A DNA stretch of 64,000 bases from the NCBI GenBank assembly GCA_023374025.1, contig SIJG01000082.1, positions 459,464 to 523,463 of the forward strand, in the 5' to 3' direction. Shown piece after piece: positions 1 through 11,149 of this stretch (position 1 is its first letter; the number at the start of each line of letters is the position of its first letter). A program made the translations under genes and the position numbers. The DNA comes from Heterodera schachtii (lineage: Eukaryota; Nematoda; Chromadorea; Rhabditida; Heteroderidae). The notes under the pieces were generated by a model. It had not been told where the DNA came from. It saw nothing but the letters and a program-made list of their open reading frames with translations, and made no database searches.

Positions 1-143
1 TCCAGAAATGTGCCGTGATTGAAATCCGCACAAAGCAACATTCCAGAAATGTGCCGTGATTGAACTCAGCACGAAGCAACATTCCAGAAATGTGCCGTGA
101 TTGAACTCAGCACGAAGCAACATTCCAGAAATGTGCCGTGCGA
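1..143. repeat. 41-bp tandem repeat, four copies
   Basis: Units begin with TCCAGAAATGTGCCGTG at 1, 42, 83 and 124, an exact 41-base spacing. Units two and three are nearly identical; the first differs at a few bases and the fourth is cut after GTGCCGTG. The array runs off the left edge, so its true length is unknown. The reading frames across it come from the repeat and do not look like a gene. Confidence 0.9.
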
Positions 144-898
144 CGACTTTGTCAGCGAAGCCATCCGTGAAAGGGTCGGCAACTTTTTCCGTGACTTTCT
201 TCGGAAGTGCCGCATTTTTTCGATCATTTTCTTCGGCAGGAGTATATGAATTTCATTGTTGGATTTATTTTTCTTCAAGGAGATCGAGCTCATAAGCTGA
301 TCGCGGTTTTCTTGCAAGAAAACAACTGAATAATCCTCAGATTAATAGCCCAATTAAACATGTTTTAACGGCGAATGGGACTCGACTCGACTTTAGACTA
401 ATCTTTCTTAAAGATGACAAATTAATTCTGTCATTTGAATCAACATTTTTGCACCAACAGACAATCCGGGCATAAACAAAAGACGAATTGGATCGGCTCA
501 GCCCGAATATTCTGCTCGATGCGGAGCCGGAACGGAAAGCGTACGTGCAACGTGAAGCATTTAGAAAGTCTATTTTAAACATTAAAAAAATTTTAAGTTG
601 TATTTGTGCCGTTTTTTCAATAAATCTCGGCACAAAACCGAGAAAAAATGTTTAAACAAATCACGATAATCCCACGGGATCCCGAAAAAATCTTCGGAAT
701 TGACCGGGACCGGGATTTGGACGGGATTCCTCCCTACTCGGGATCCGTCCCAATCGTTTTTCCAAAATCTTCGGGATTGATCTGGGTCGGGATATATTTG
801 ACCGTTTTATGTTTATCAAACAAAAAATGAAACTCATTTAATGGTATTTAATATATAATAATCAACAGCATTAATTCACTGATTCACATTTGTCTGTT
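144..898. other. Intergenic, no gene seen
   Basis: No coding exon could be supported. Positions 660-800 are unusually GC-rich for the window and contain repeated CGGGA words (GACCGGGACCGGGAT, CGGGATCCGTCCC, GGGTCGGGAT). They resemble the interior of the GGGACC-rich hAT MITEs at 43582 and 50446, but I could not define ends here. Confidence 0.5.
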
Positions 899-907
899 TA
901 CCCAACC

Positions 908-1643
908 CGTGCTGAGCCGAACCGAAAATAGTCTCAGTGTGGGCGAACCGAAAATGGCTCAGTAGGGGCGAACCGAAAAATAATCTCAGTGTGGGCGAAC
1001 CGCAAATAGTCTCAGTGTCAATAAAAATATTTAAATTTAATACAATTCGGTATCGAAAAATAATAAATTTAATTAGACGATTATTTAAAAAAATAAACTA
1101 AAAAAGAATATTATAAAAGCATTCCATCTCCGAGCAAAAAAATTATATTGAAATACAAATTTTCATTTTAAATCAAATTAGACAATTAAGCTTACTAGAG
1201 GATTTTCAAATCTACTAATTTTCTTCAGAAATTTCACCCAATATTTGCGTAATTAAGATCTTCATTCATTTCTCCACAAATTTCATGCAGTTTTTCCCAT
1301 AATTTTCCTTCATCCCTATTCTTTTTTACACTAATATTACAATTCAAAAATTATTATACATTATTAATGGTACAAAAGCTAGCATTTATTTTGAGCAGAA
1401 TTTTTGAAGAAAAACACATTGAAGAAAGTTGAACCTCGCAATTACATTATTTTTTAATTTTAAAATTTAACATTATTATATTTCAATTTAAAAACATTTC
1501 TTTAAAATAATTAAATTTAAATATTTTTATTGACACTGAGACTATTTGCGGTTCGCCCACACTGAGATTATTTTTCGGTTCGCCCCTACTGAGCCATTTT
1601 CGGTTCGCCCACACTGAGACTATTTTCGGTTCGACCTAGCACC
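908..1643. mobile_element. Mutator-like MITE with long inverted repeats, copy 1
   Basis: A 736-bp element with about 130-bp terminal inverted repeats. The left arm starts CGTGCTGAGCCGAACCG and the right arm, read in reverse, starts GGTGCTAGGTCGAACCG. Each arm holds three to four sub-repeats of the form CTCAGTGTGGGCGAACCG. The 9 bases TACCCAACC stand immediately on both sides (899-907 and 1644-1652), a perfect 9-bp target duplication as expected of Mutator-like elements. The AT-rich core has no transposase. A second family member lies at 51108-51753. Assignment to the Mutator superfamily rests on duplication length and arm structure, not on a transposase. Confidence 0.85.
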
Positions 1644-1652
1644 TACCCAACC

Positions 1653-2096
1653 AGGTGAAATTTACCAACGAGGTAAAAGTTAATAAATTTATCTGTCTTA
1701 AATATATCCGAAAATAATTTAAACATAATTTTTGCCAATTTAATATTTCAAAATTAGCGCATAAAAAGTTAAAAAAAATTAAATTCTTCCGCGCGACCGG
1801 CGCCGCTCTCCATTTCTCTATTCTCTGTATCTCTCTCTCTCTCTCTCCCTCTTTCTTTCTCTCTCCCCTTTTCCCTCTTATTAATTTGGCATTTTCTGGT
1901 TAAAAATTTTTGCTTAATAACCACAATTCATTTTTGCTTAAATTGTTCAATTAGTGTGAGGAAAATCATTCCATTTCATTTAAATGCATTGATAATGAGT
2001 TATAAAATAGCATTTTCCGTGACCATGAGTTTTGTACATAAAATCCCATCTGAAGTCAAAATTAAGCAAAAATTTTTAATAAAATTAATTAATTCG
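1653..2096. other. Intergenic; CT-rich microsatellite
   Basis: AT-rich sequence with a pyrimidine run of mostly TC dinucleotides at about 1826-1877. No gene seen. Confidence 0.5.
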
Positions 2097-2140
2097 ATGT
2101 CAAGTTCGTCGATTAATACCAGCTCTAATGATCAGAGGTA
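2097..2140 (+). pseudogene. Orphan exon 1 of an srsx-like receptor
   Basis: An ATG at 2097 opens a short run translating to MSSSSINTSSNDQ, which matches the 11-residue first exon of the receptor family (G12 starts MASINTSSSDQ). It is followed by a GT at 2140, but the reading phase at that donor differs from every intact paralog. The next recognisable receptor sequence in this orientation is the broken G1, 2.6 kb downstream, with unrelated sequence between. It is probably the detached first exon of G1. Confidence 0.5.
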
Positions 2141-2162
2141 TAACAATGAAATTAATAACTAA

Positions 2163-3109
2163 ATTTTTTAAATTATATTATTATTTCCAATGTTATTTAT
2201 AAATAACCAAAATTTATCAAGATATTCATTTATTATTAATTGAGTGAGGGATGCGCACTGTGCCCCCCAGACCAACCGCACCGTCTATCCCCGGATGGAA
2301 CATGGGAGGGAGTGGGGAAGGCCATGGCCATTGACTAAGCCCCAAAATCCCAACGACTCATTGACTGTCGATATATTTATTCACGCGTTGTTGGATTTAC
2401 ACGAAGCGAGAAAAAGAATAATAATTGAAGTCTGCTCAACAACTAACTGACTAACTGATCACTGGGGGAACGAGAAATGCGAAGAGAATGGGCGGAGAAA
2501 CATTACAGCGAAAAAGGAAAAACGTGTGAACGGATGAAATGTGATTGAATTGATAATGGCCAATGGGAAATAATTAAGAAATAATTAAATGAGGGAAATG
2601 CGTCGAATAACCTTACAACTTCCCCCTTCCCTTAGGATCGTCCCCGATCCTTAAATAAAAGTGAAATGAAAATTAATGAGATGGATCCAAACTCTCGGCT
2701 TCGCCCTTCGTCTCTCCAATCCGAACTTCCTCGGCCAAGTTGCGCATTGCATTAATGAGCAGCGCGGTCCACCTTCATCTCAGATGGATGGCATGGGAAA
2801 TCGGAGAAAAGCAACCAGGGACCATTCCGGTTTGGGGACGAAATGAAAAGCATGATGAGAGAGAGGAAAGAAAGAATGGGTCAGAGGAAGTGTCAGGAAA
2901 GCGACGCATTTTAATTAATTTTGGGTTTGAGGAAATTATGACCATGTAGCATTTAAATGAAGAATGAAAATAAATGAATATTTGGTAAATGAAATCGACA
3001 GGAGAGAGAGAGACAAAGCAGGAAAGGAAATTGACAAGGTGGGGAAAGGAAAAGAAGGAAGTCCATGCGCATTTGCCGTTCATGGTTGAAGTCGACAGCT
3101 TGGCCTTCT
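2163..3109. other. GC-richer stretch, possible coding remnants, unassigned
   Basis: Base composition is clearly higher in G+C than the surrounding receptor introns. A plus-strand frame at 2244-2450 reads PNDSLTVDIFIHALLDLHEA in part. This loosely recalls the extracellular start of Cys-loop channel subunits, but the match is too short to call. No splice-consistent gene could be built on either strand. Confidence 0.25.
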
Positions 3110-3585
3110 TTATTCATCTGCGCGCACCAGAAGTTGAAGTCCGTTCACGAGTGCCACCTTGAAAAAGATAAGGTTAGTATCTGTTCTCCGCCCCCTTGAC
3201 TCACCGGAGTTGTTGCACCACACATTTTTACCGTATTTGCTGTAAAAGTGCTTTGACCGCACTCACAACCCTTGGCTGAGACCAGCTGTCCATCCCTGTC
3301 ATAATAGTTGTCGGGGTTGTTGAACTGCTTGAAGTTGAAGTATTCCGGGCCAACCACTGTCGTCTCCGCCGTCGCCTGATCGAAATATCGTCGCCACGTC
3401 TCGGTCCGGTTGAGCAGCAGCAAGTCGCCGAAGATGATCACTCCGTGGCTCGCCTCCAATGCTTGTGTGGTGTAAAAGCAAATACAGTGGACGCAAAATA
3501 GGCGGAGATCGCCTGTGATCAGTACTTTTCTTGGACACGTGAATTGACTCACCAAATTTGCGCTTCAACAGCGGTGGCAACCGCA
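3110..3585 (-). CDS. 3' exons of an unidentified gene
   Basis: Three minus-strand exons join in frame with strong splice sites: 3585-3553 (acceptor TTTCAG, donor GTGAGT), 3461-3205 (acceptor CACAAG, donor GTGAGT) and 3157-3110 (acceptor TTTTTCAAG, stop TAA). The stop overlaps AATAAA, a polyadenylation-type signal. The predicted C-terminus is about 112 residues, begins LPPLLKRKFALEASHGV, includes the cysteine-containing stretch AKGCECGQ and ends LLVRADE. I do not recognise the family and see no membrane segment in this part. Further exons probably lie above 3640 (an open frame at 3649-3864 ends at a perfect GTAAGT donor) but their phase does not connect. GC content and splice sites are unlike the neighbouring receptors, so this looks like an independent gene or a captured piece of one sitting inside the broken G1 locus. 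Confidence 0.45.
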
Positions 3586-4767
3586 CTGAAAGGGAATTCG
3601 TAGCTTATGGGCTCAGGCTCAGGCTTGCAACTGTCCAAGTTCAAGCAGTTAACTTTCACTGCTCTCACTTTCCCTCTCTTCTTCCATTCCTCCACTTACC
3701 CCTTTTTCTTTTTCCACTGAACCTCTCCTTTTCTTTCTCAGTTCATTAGTTTCCATCACTTCCACTTTCTTGATGCCATCCATCACGGCAATGTCCATTG
3801 GCAAAGGGTGCGATTGGACAGGCTTGAGGCCCAGTGGATCGCTCCGAACCGCTGACACCAGCACATGGAGTGCTTTATTTCCACTCTCCCAAACATTTTT
3901 TCAAGCCCGCAGGCAAAGGTTTTGGAGGCAGAAGAATAAGAACCGTTTAAAGGAGAAGGCTTTTTCACCTAAATCTTGGTAAACTGAAATTAAATGAAAA
4001 ATTTATAGGCAAAATGCGGGTGAAATTGCGATGTTAATAAGAAAAAAATAAATCGGATAAGAAAATTTGGTCTTTGTAGACGACTATTACCAAAAATGTG
4101 GGCGGTGTGGAATGTAATATAAGCTATCACACCGGTCCAAGGACAAATGCGAAATGGGACTAAAAGTGTAAAGAAAAATGGCAAAACTAAAAAGGAATTC
4201 TTTGGCGTTGGAAAATAGAATTGGTTGTGCAAAAATATGCCACCTTCGACTGAAATCCCATGAAAAATAATGGCAACAAAAAAACATTGGCTAAAAAACG
4301 AGGCTAAAGGAAACAAACAAAGAAACCCAAAATGTCAATGAGAACCGAAAAGGAAAAAAAGTTTTTAATTAATTCACAATTTAACAATTCCAAATTTTTA
4401 AATTATTTAAGCAAGAATTTTCGGAATCATTTTCCGTTTCAAGTAATTCATCTTCAATTCCCTTTTGCTTTATTTCTTGCCCGCAGGCAAAGGAGTTAAG
4501 AGAATTATTAACCGATCAGTGAGAAAGAGGTGAGGCAATGCACAAACACTTACTTTAAACTAGGAGAGCTAATATTAGCATAAATTGAGTGCAAGAGATA
4601 ACGATTAGAGAGACCGATAAAAAGAGTCAATGACTTGGGCAATTTTAATGAATTTCACTTAATTCGACTTCAAACTTAAAAATTTTTTTTTTACATTTAT
4701 TCATATTTTATTAATTTGTTTGTTAGACTAATGCTAAATGTAAGGCAGAACGGTTAAATAACGATTA
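3586..4767. other. Possible 5' exons of the minus-strand gene, then AT-rich spacer
   Basis: Positions 3640-3980 may hold upstream coding exons of the unidentified minus-strand gene, with a minus-strand donor GTAAGT near 3695, but no consistent frame was found. From about 3985 the sequence is AT-rich with no supported feature. Confidence 0.3.
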
Positions 4768-5986
4768 TGTTGATTATTGTCATTTCGGGCATAAATTTTG
4801 TCAGTTTGCTAACTGCTGACTTAATTATGGCGGTAAATTTTATTTATTTTTTGATTTAATTTAATTTTTAAATTTTTAGCCAATGCTCTTTGCATCAAAT
4901 TGTGGCTTAATGGCAATGTTTTGTGCTGCTTTTGACCGACTTTTTGCTGTTGCATTGCCTTTTAAGTATGGAAATGAATTTCACAAACACTAACACCCTA
5001 ATTATTTTTTTAATAGTTTATTTATTTTAATTTTTCATAGACATTCGTCCATTTGTGTTAGGGAAAGTATGGCGCAACTTAAATTTAATTAATTATTAAT
5101 TTTAAATTTATTTTAGTCCAACCACCGGTGTTGTGGCCGAATCTTTGTTGGGCCCCGTTGAATATAAATTCTTCGCCGGCACATTCAGCATTTCATTTTG
5201 TAGCACTTGCTGTTATGTGGCAATTTTTGTGGTCATTCGATGCAAAAATGGCGGTAATTGTTTATTGGCATTTTGCAATAATGCCATTTAAATAAAATTT
5301 TATTTACAGTAACCCAACAGACGAACACCCGAGTTTTACGGTCATTGGTCATCATTTTGTCCATTAACATTGGCGGATATCTGATCAATTTGGCCATCTA
5401 TCAGTTGTTGTACGCATTTGGCTCAATTTTGGGGTATTTTTTAAATTAATTTAAATTAATTTTAATTTTCAATTTTCCTAAGGCCCCCAATTCGTGCGTG
5501 GCAATTCGGCTTTATTTCTGGCATTTTATTAAACTGTGCAGCGGGATCAAATGCTGTCATCCTTTATTTTAACAGGTCATTATTATAAATAATAAATAAC
5601 TAATTTTAATGAATTTAAATTAATATAAATGAATTTTAATTAATATAAACTATTTCAATTTTAATAATAATTTATTGAATAATTTATCATTTTAAAATTT
5701 TAATTACAAAATTTATATTCATCATTAATATATTAAAGAATATTTTTAAGCACTGAATATCGCCGCGTGTTCAAGAAAGAATTTCGAGCGTTGAAGGTTT
5801 ATTTTGGCAACAAAAATGGTATTTTTAATTAATTTATTTTTATTGTCAATATTTAGAATTAAAACGTTTTTAGCTGTCCACACCATTGGCACAATCCAAG
5901 TGCGAAGTGCCAACCCTAACAATAACATAAACATCCGATCAAGCCAACAGATAAATGCCCAATCCATCCAATTGAATCGCTTCTGA
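4768..5986 (+). pseudogene. srsx-like receptor G1, 5'-truncated pseudogene (class A)
   Basis: Starts within exon 3 (about 4768-4832, ending in the TADLIMA sequence). It continues through exon 4 (4880-4965, with the FDRLFAVALPFK motif that replaces DRY after helix 3), exon 5 (5041-5066), exon 6 (5117-5253), exon 7 (5310-5433), exon 8 (5483-5575), exon 9 (5751-5818) and exon 10 (5874-5986, TGA). Exons 1 and 2 and the start of exon 3 are absent; a candidate exon 1 lies at 2097. Exon 5 is 26 bases instead of 123, which removes helix 4 and shifts the frame. Exons 6 to 10 have normal length and splice sites. The class A tail (GTIQVRSANPNNN) matches G7 closely. Confidence 0.8.
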
Positions 5987-8003
5987 TTTGATACATTTTT
6001 ATTCTTTGTAAAATAAAATAAAATTCAAATTGAATTAAATATTAATTAAATTGGATTTCATGATTATTATTTTGTTTCGCATTTAAACAAATAAAAATTA
6101 AATTTTCTTAAATTTAAATTGGGGAAATTTTAAATTTTCACTATTACTGTGCCATAATTTGTTATTAATTAAATGAACTTTTTATCATTTTTATCCTGGT
6201 TAGAGAGCTCCAAGGCTTACTTAACCCCTAACATTCATTTTAATCTTGAGATCCATCAATGTAATAAAAATTAAAAAATTAGTTTTTTTATTTTTTGAAA
6301 ATAATAAAAAATCAATTTTTTTACTTCTTTTTTAAATTTCTTTATTTATTATCTTAATTTTATGATTAACCAATATGGCATTTGTTTCCTTACTTATTAA
6401 TATTCGCCTAATAACTCTTGTCCTGTTTTTGAGGTTCTTTCCCTACCCGCATAAATTTATTTAATTTATTATTTATTCAAATTGCCATTTCTAATGTTTT
6501 ACGGTTGGCATGCTAAAAAATAACAGTTTCCATACAATTAACACCTATAGCATAATTCTACGGAAACACATTTTCTGAGTTCCATTATGAAAACGAACAT
6601 TTTTGTGATAGTCCCAAATGTGGGTATATTAATCCAACATTTAATTCATAATTAATTTGAAAATAGCGACGACTTAAAATGAACAAATTCCGATTAAAGA
6701 AATATCTTTCATAAAATGGTAGAAAAATTTAGCTTTAAAGACCAAAAATCATTTCCCATTTACCCCATTTCACCGATTAATTGCGGTCAACAGAAATTGA
6801 AATGGGTACTAATTAGGCGTAAAGCCTTTTTCAATTAGAGCTTAATTGCTGTTGGCACAAAATTATTACGTTTATTAAATGAACTTTTTATCATTTTTAT
6901 CCAGGTTAGTGAGCTCCAAGGATTAATTAATTCCTAACATTCATTTTTCTTTGTTCACAATCCCAGAAACAATTTTTATTGATTTTGGAATTTTAACAGA
7001 TTTTTTGAACAGATTTCAGCCAAAAATTTGAAAAAAAATTCCATGCCCATTACCTGGAACAGAATAATATTTTATTTTTGAATTAATTCGTGAGAGTCCA
7101 TCAATGTACAAACTCATACATAATGAAAATCGTTTCAACAAGCAGAAAAATTAGCTTAAAAGATCAAAAACCATTTACCATTTACGCCATTTTACAGATT
7201 AAATGCGGTCAACCGCAATTTAAATGGAAAGTAATTATCTGTCAAGCTTTTTTCAATAATTATCTGTCAAGCTTTTTTCAATAATTATCTGTCAAGCTTT
7301 TTTCAATAATTATCTGTAAAGCTTTTTTTATCTGTCAAGCTTTTTCCAATTTTTTCAATAATTATCTGTCAAGCTTTTTTCAATAATTATCTGTCAAGCT
7401 TTTTTCAATTAGACTTAAATTGCTGTTGGCCCATAATTAGAATTATTTTTCAGTTTTTTTTTAGATTTTAATATGAAAATTATCCGATGAATAATTTATA
7501 TAGAACAAAATAAGAATTAAAGAAACATAAAAACCAATTTTTTTTAAATGCCTAAAAGTTTAAAAATATCTCTGTTTGGTTATAAAGCCAAAAAAAATTT
7601 TATAAATTAAAATTATTTGCCCAGGACATTTATTTGGCAAACATTCCATTATTTTAGCGATGAATGCCCATAATTGGTTAATTCTAGCCCTAAAAAAGCC
7701 AATGCCAAAATTAAATTTGACACTTTCGAAAGCATTGCGCTCAAATTGTTTAAGTAAAATGGTCTTTTTCATTGTGATGTGAAATTCTAAGCCATACATA
7801 TCTTTTCAGCTCTCAAATAAAATGATTTATTCTCAATTTTTTCGCTTTATTCTCTTTCAAACAGCACTAAGAAAATAATTATATGCTTAAAACCCAAAAG
7901 GGAAAATAATTAAAAAGAATTGGTAAAAATTAATTAATTTAAAAATTTAATTTATTTTTTGGAAACTCCTTAAAATGAAGAGTAAAAAACATAAAAGTTT
8001 AAT
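5987..8003. repeat. Class B upstream cassette (two partial copies) before G2
   Basis: This gene-free stretch carries blocks that recur upstream of G3 (12360-13260), G4 (20090-20990) and, inverted, G11 (50700-52620). They include CTTGTCCTGTTTTTGAGGTT near 6420, GTTTTACGGTTGGCATGCTA near 6495, a block around AAATGCGGTCAACAGAAATTG near 6785 (a second degraded copy near 7205), and AATTTGACACTTTCGAAAGCATTG on the minus strand near 7710. The repeated order shows that receptor plus upstream DNA was duplicated as a unit. Any regulatory role is inference. Confidence 0.6.
7233..7412. repeat. 25-bp minisatellite
   Basis: About six copies of the unit AATTATCTGTCAAGCTTTTTTCAAT, with one shortened unit near 7310-7350. 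The array expands a single motif that occurs once in the matching cassettes upstream of G3 and G4. Confidence 0.85.
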
Positions 8004-8076
8004 CGCCCGGTGGGACTCGAACCCACGGCCTTCCAGACAGCGTGGGAAAATACTCAAACCGACTGAGCTATGGGCA
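8004..8076 (-). pseudogene. tRNA-like sequence, probably a tRNA pseudogene
   Basis: On the minus strand an A-box-like TAGCTCAGTCGG and a perfect B box GGTTCGAGTCC lie at tRNA spacing. The T arm pairs fully (GTGGG with CCCAC). The acceptor stem pairs only in its GCCC/GGGC part, and no anticodon loop has U33 in the right place, so a functional tRNA is unlikely. It lies about 260 bases upstream of G2 and points away from it, as do the copies at 13098, 20813 and 51051 relative to their receptor genes. Confidence 0.55.
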
Positions 8077-8336
8077 TTTCTTTACTTTTAAGCGTATCAT
8101 AAAGCTTTTTTTCCCAATTTATCCCACACTCCGTCCGACTTCCTTCTCGCATCACAGGGGAACTGAATAAATCAAATAAAATTCAGAATTTAAAAAATGA
8201 CATAAGTCCAATTAAATAGCATACAAAATTAACAATTTCCAATAAAAAAAAACTAAAGAATTGTACTACATATGCTGAAATTTTTTTAAAGCTCATAATA
8301 ATATTCATTAACTTTTCCCATAACTTTACCACAAAA

Positions 8337-9862
8337 ATGGCTGCAATTAACACCAGTTCAAATGATCCGGTAAAAGAATTAATTAATTAATTATTCTTAA
8401 TCAACTAAAATGTAATTTTTTTTAATGACACAAGAACTTTATTTTAATCTTTATGATTTCAGCTTTATTTGGCCTACCGTTCTGTCGGTCAGTCCGCCGA
8501 TTTGATTGTGCCGGCCGTTGCGCTGAATTTGGTTTCGTTGGTTGGCATTGTGTTTAACGGCACAGTTTTGGTGGTCACTGTCAAATCCAAGCAAATGCCA
8601 TGGCATTTTAATTAAAATTTAAATTATATTTCCAAATTTTTCAGTTCCCTCCGCAGGCTCCGCCAATTTTCTGATGGCATTGATTTGTCTTTGTGAATTG
8701 GTCCACCAAATTGGGAACAATTTTTTCCTGGTTGTTGTCATTTCGGGCACAAATTTTGTCAGTTTACTCACTGCTGGTTTATTTTTGACGGTAAATTTAA
8801 AAAGTTTATTTTTTTAAATTTGGTCCAAATTTTTAGCCTTCAATTTTTGCTATAAATTGTGGCTTAATGGCAATGCTTTGTTCTGCGGTTGACCGACTTT
8901 TATCTGTTATTTCACCTCTAAAGTGAGGAAAATTAACAGTTTTTGAACCAAATTTTAAAAAATATAAAAGGTATTATAGTCTAAAAAATATGAGTGTTTT
9001 TTTGTTAATTTTTATTATTTATATTTATTTTATATTTTTAGACACATGGACATTTTATTACAGTTCAAATATGTGTATCTGTTCAGTTATCTGCTAATTT
9101 GCATAATTTATGGGGCATATTCTTTAAATTATGTGCTCGCAAATGCATTTGAAAATGCGGGAAAGTATGGCGCAATTAAAATTTAAATAATTAATTAAAT
9201 TTTAATATTTTCAGTCCAACCACTGGAAGGTTGTCCGAACCTTTTCGGGGCCCCGTCGGGCATAAATTCTTCGCCGGCACAATCATTATTTCATTGTGTT
9301 GCACCTGTTGTTATGTGTCAATTTTTGTGCTCATCCGGCGCAAAAATTATGGCAATTTTTTGGCATTTTGATTAAAACAAAAAATTTCAATTATTTTTTT
9401 ACAGTATGCCAACAGACGAACACACGACTATTACGGTCATTAATCATCATTTTGTCCATTAATATTGGTGGATATTTGTTCAATTTGACCATATATCAAT
9501 TTCTTCAAGCATTTGGCCATATGTTTGGGTAAGTTAAAAAAGTTTAATTTTTAAAGAATTCAAATTTTCAAAAATTAAAGCTCTCCAATTCGAATTTTGC
9601 AATTTTCTAATATTGCTTGCATTCTGTTAAATGCAGCGGCAGGATCAAATGCTATTGTCCTTTATTTAAACAGGTCATTTGTTATCAAAGTAATTAATAT
9701 TGCTTTTTTTCGTTATTATCGGACTAATTTAATTAATTTAATTACTTTTTAATTAAATTTTAATTTATTTTTTTCAGCACTGAATATCGTCGACTGTTCA
9801 AAAAGGAATTAAAAATGTGCCTTGAACGTTTCCACTCAAAAAATGATCAAAGAAACATTTAA
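8337..9862 (+). pseudogene. srsx-like receptor G2, frameshifted (class B)
   Basis: Exons: 8337-8369, 8463-8590, 8645-8790, 8837-8922, 9042-9164, 9215-9351, 9405-9528, 9581-9673, 9778-9862 (TAA). All nine class B exons are present and most splice sites are sound. Exon 3 has one extra base near its start (CTCCGCAGGCTCC where paralogs read CTCCGCGGCTCC), which shifts the frame in helix 2; that base also creates a false acceptor CCGCAG. Introns 2 and 6 begin with GC instead of GT. Helix 3 ends VDRLLSVISP and helix 7 contains AAGSNAIVLYLN. A sequencing error in one base would restore the gene, so pseudogene status is likely but not certain. Confidence 0.75.
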
Positions 9863-10888
9863 ATAAATTCTTTGTTTAATTCTTCTTCGCAGAAAGTGGC
9901 ATTTTAAATTGATTTACAAAATAATTTATTTTTCTTTTCAAAATTAATTAAAAAATATGTATTTTTAATTGCCTTAAATAAAATATTTAAATATTAATTA
10001 ATTATTTTGTAGGTATTTTTAAAAGACATTCGAAAACCAAAGGCTTTTGTCCATCAATACATTTTGAGTTTGACCAATTTTTTTGAGTCAAATTGTATTA
10101 TTAATGGCAGATTAAAGCTAATAATTTTCTTTTCTTTTTTTGAATTAAATCGTGAAATCCATCAATGTAAAAAATCATATAAATAAAAACGTTTAACCAA
10201 AAATTATTATTTAAAAATTCGAAAATTACTGTTGTAGTTTTTGAATTAAATAAAAAATTAGATCATTTTTGTAGAGAATTTAAGCTCTATATAATCTGCT
10301 TTATTTCGTGTTTTTATCACAAATTTAAAAAAGTTTAAATTTAATTTGGAAATTCAAAACCATAGGGGGGAGGGACCCCATGGTTTTGCATTTCATGGAA
10401 TATTTTTTGCTCCTAAATTATCAAAAAAAAAACATTTTCCTGACCAAATTTAAGGTGCTGAGCACGAATATACTCTTTATTTTGGGTTTCAGACGTTTTG
10501 GAAGGTGGTGAAAATTTTTCAAAAATGGTCAAAGTTTTGGCCCCAAAAATCCAGAGAAAATTTGAAAATTCATAACTCCCCTCAATATGGTCCAATTCAT
10601 CTCTTTAAAAACTTAAAAAATTGAGGGAAAAAAATGCTGAATTTTATGCTTTTTATTGGTTTTTAAATACCGAAAATTCAGAAAGTTAGGCCTGGATATC
10701 TGGAATATTTATTTTTTCGGTAAAAAATTAATAACTCATTCCAAAAGGTGCTAAGGAATAATTTTATATTCAAAAAAACCGCAATTTTTTTCTCTACTAA
10801 TAATGCTTTATTTAATATTTCCATCGCTTTTTTGAAAAAAGTTATAAAATTAAAACCGATTTTGGTATAAAAACCAAAAGGGGGGACC
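9863..10888. other. Intergenic AT-rich DNA, possible insertion
   Basis: No gene seen. Positions 10360-10888 interrupt the 3' flank of a receptor remnant and are bounded by G-runs (AGGGGGGAGGGACCCC at about 10363 and AAAGGGGGGACC at about 10877) with GGTTTT near both ends in opposite orientation. This may be an insertion, but ends and a target duplication could not be fixed. Confidence 0.35.
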
Positions 10889-10968
10889 AAGTGCGAAGTG
10901 CCAACTCAAACAATAATGTCCGATCAAGCCAACAGATAAATGCGCAATCCATCAAATGAATCGTTTCT
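10889..10968 (+). pseudogene. Orphan exon 10 of a class A receptor
   Basis: CCAAGTGCGAAGTGCCAAC and following bases match the last exon of G1 and G7, including CCGATCAAGCCAACAGATAAA and the tail just before the stop. A short deletion (ATAAACA missing) breaks the frame. The receptor 3' flank continues after it. No other exons accompany it. Confidence 0.75.
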
Positions 10969-11149
10969 GGTTCCATATATTTTTTTAAATTATTTGAAAA
11001 TAAATTAAATAAACGAATTTAAATTGAATTAAATGTTAATCTATTAATTAGGAAAAATTGCAAAAAATACTGATCATTTTTTCGCATTTAAAAAAATAAA
11101 AAAAATAAAATGTTCTTCATTATTTTGGATTAATTATTTATTAGAGACC

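Noticed and set aside
1..143. Evenly spaced repeats that could suggest a CRISPR-like array
   Set aside because: Units are contiguous 41-bp tandem copies without unique spacers, in a eukaryotic genome.
2244..2450. Possible Cys-loop ion channel exon (DSLTVDIFIHALLDLHEA)
   Set aside because: The resemblance is short and no Cys-loop, WxPD or membrane segment follows, and no splice sites support an exon.
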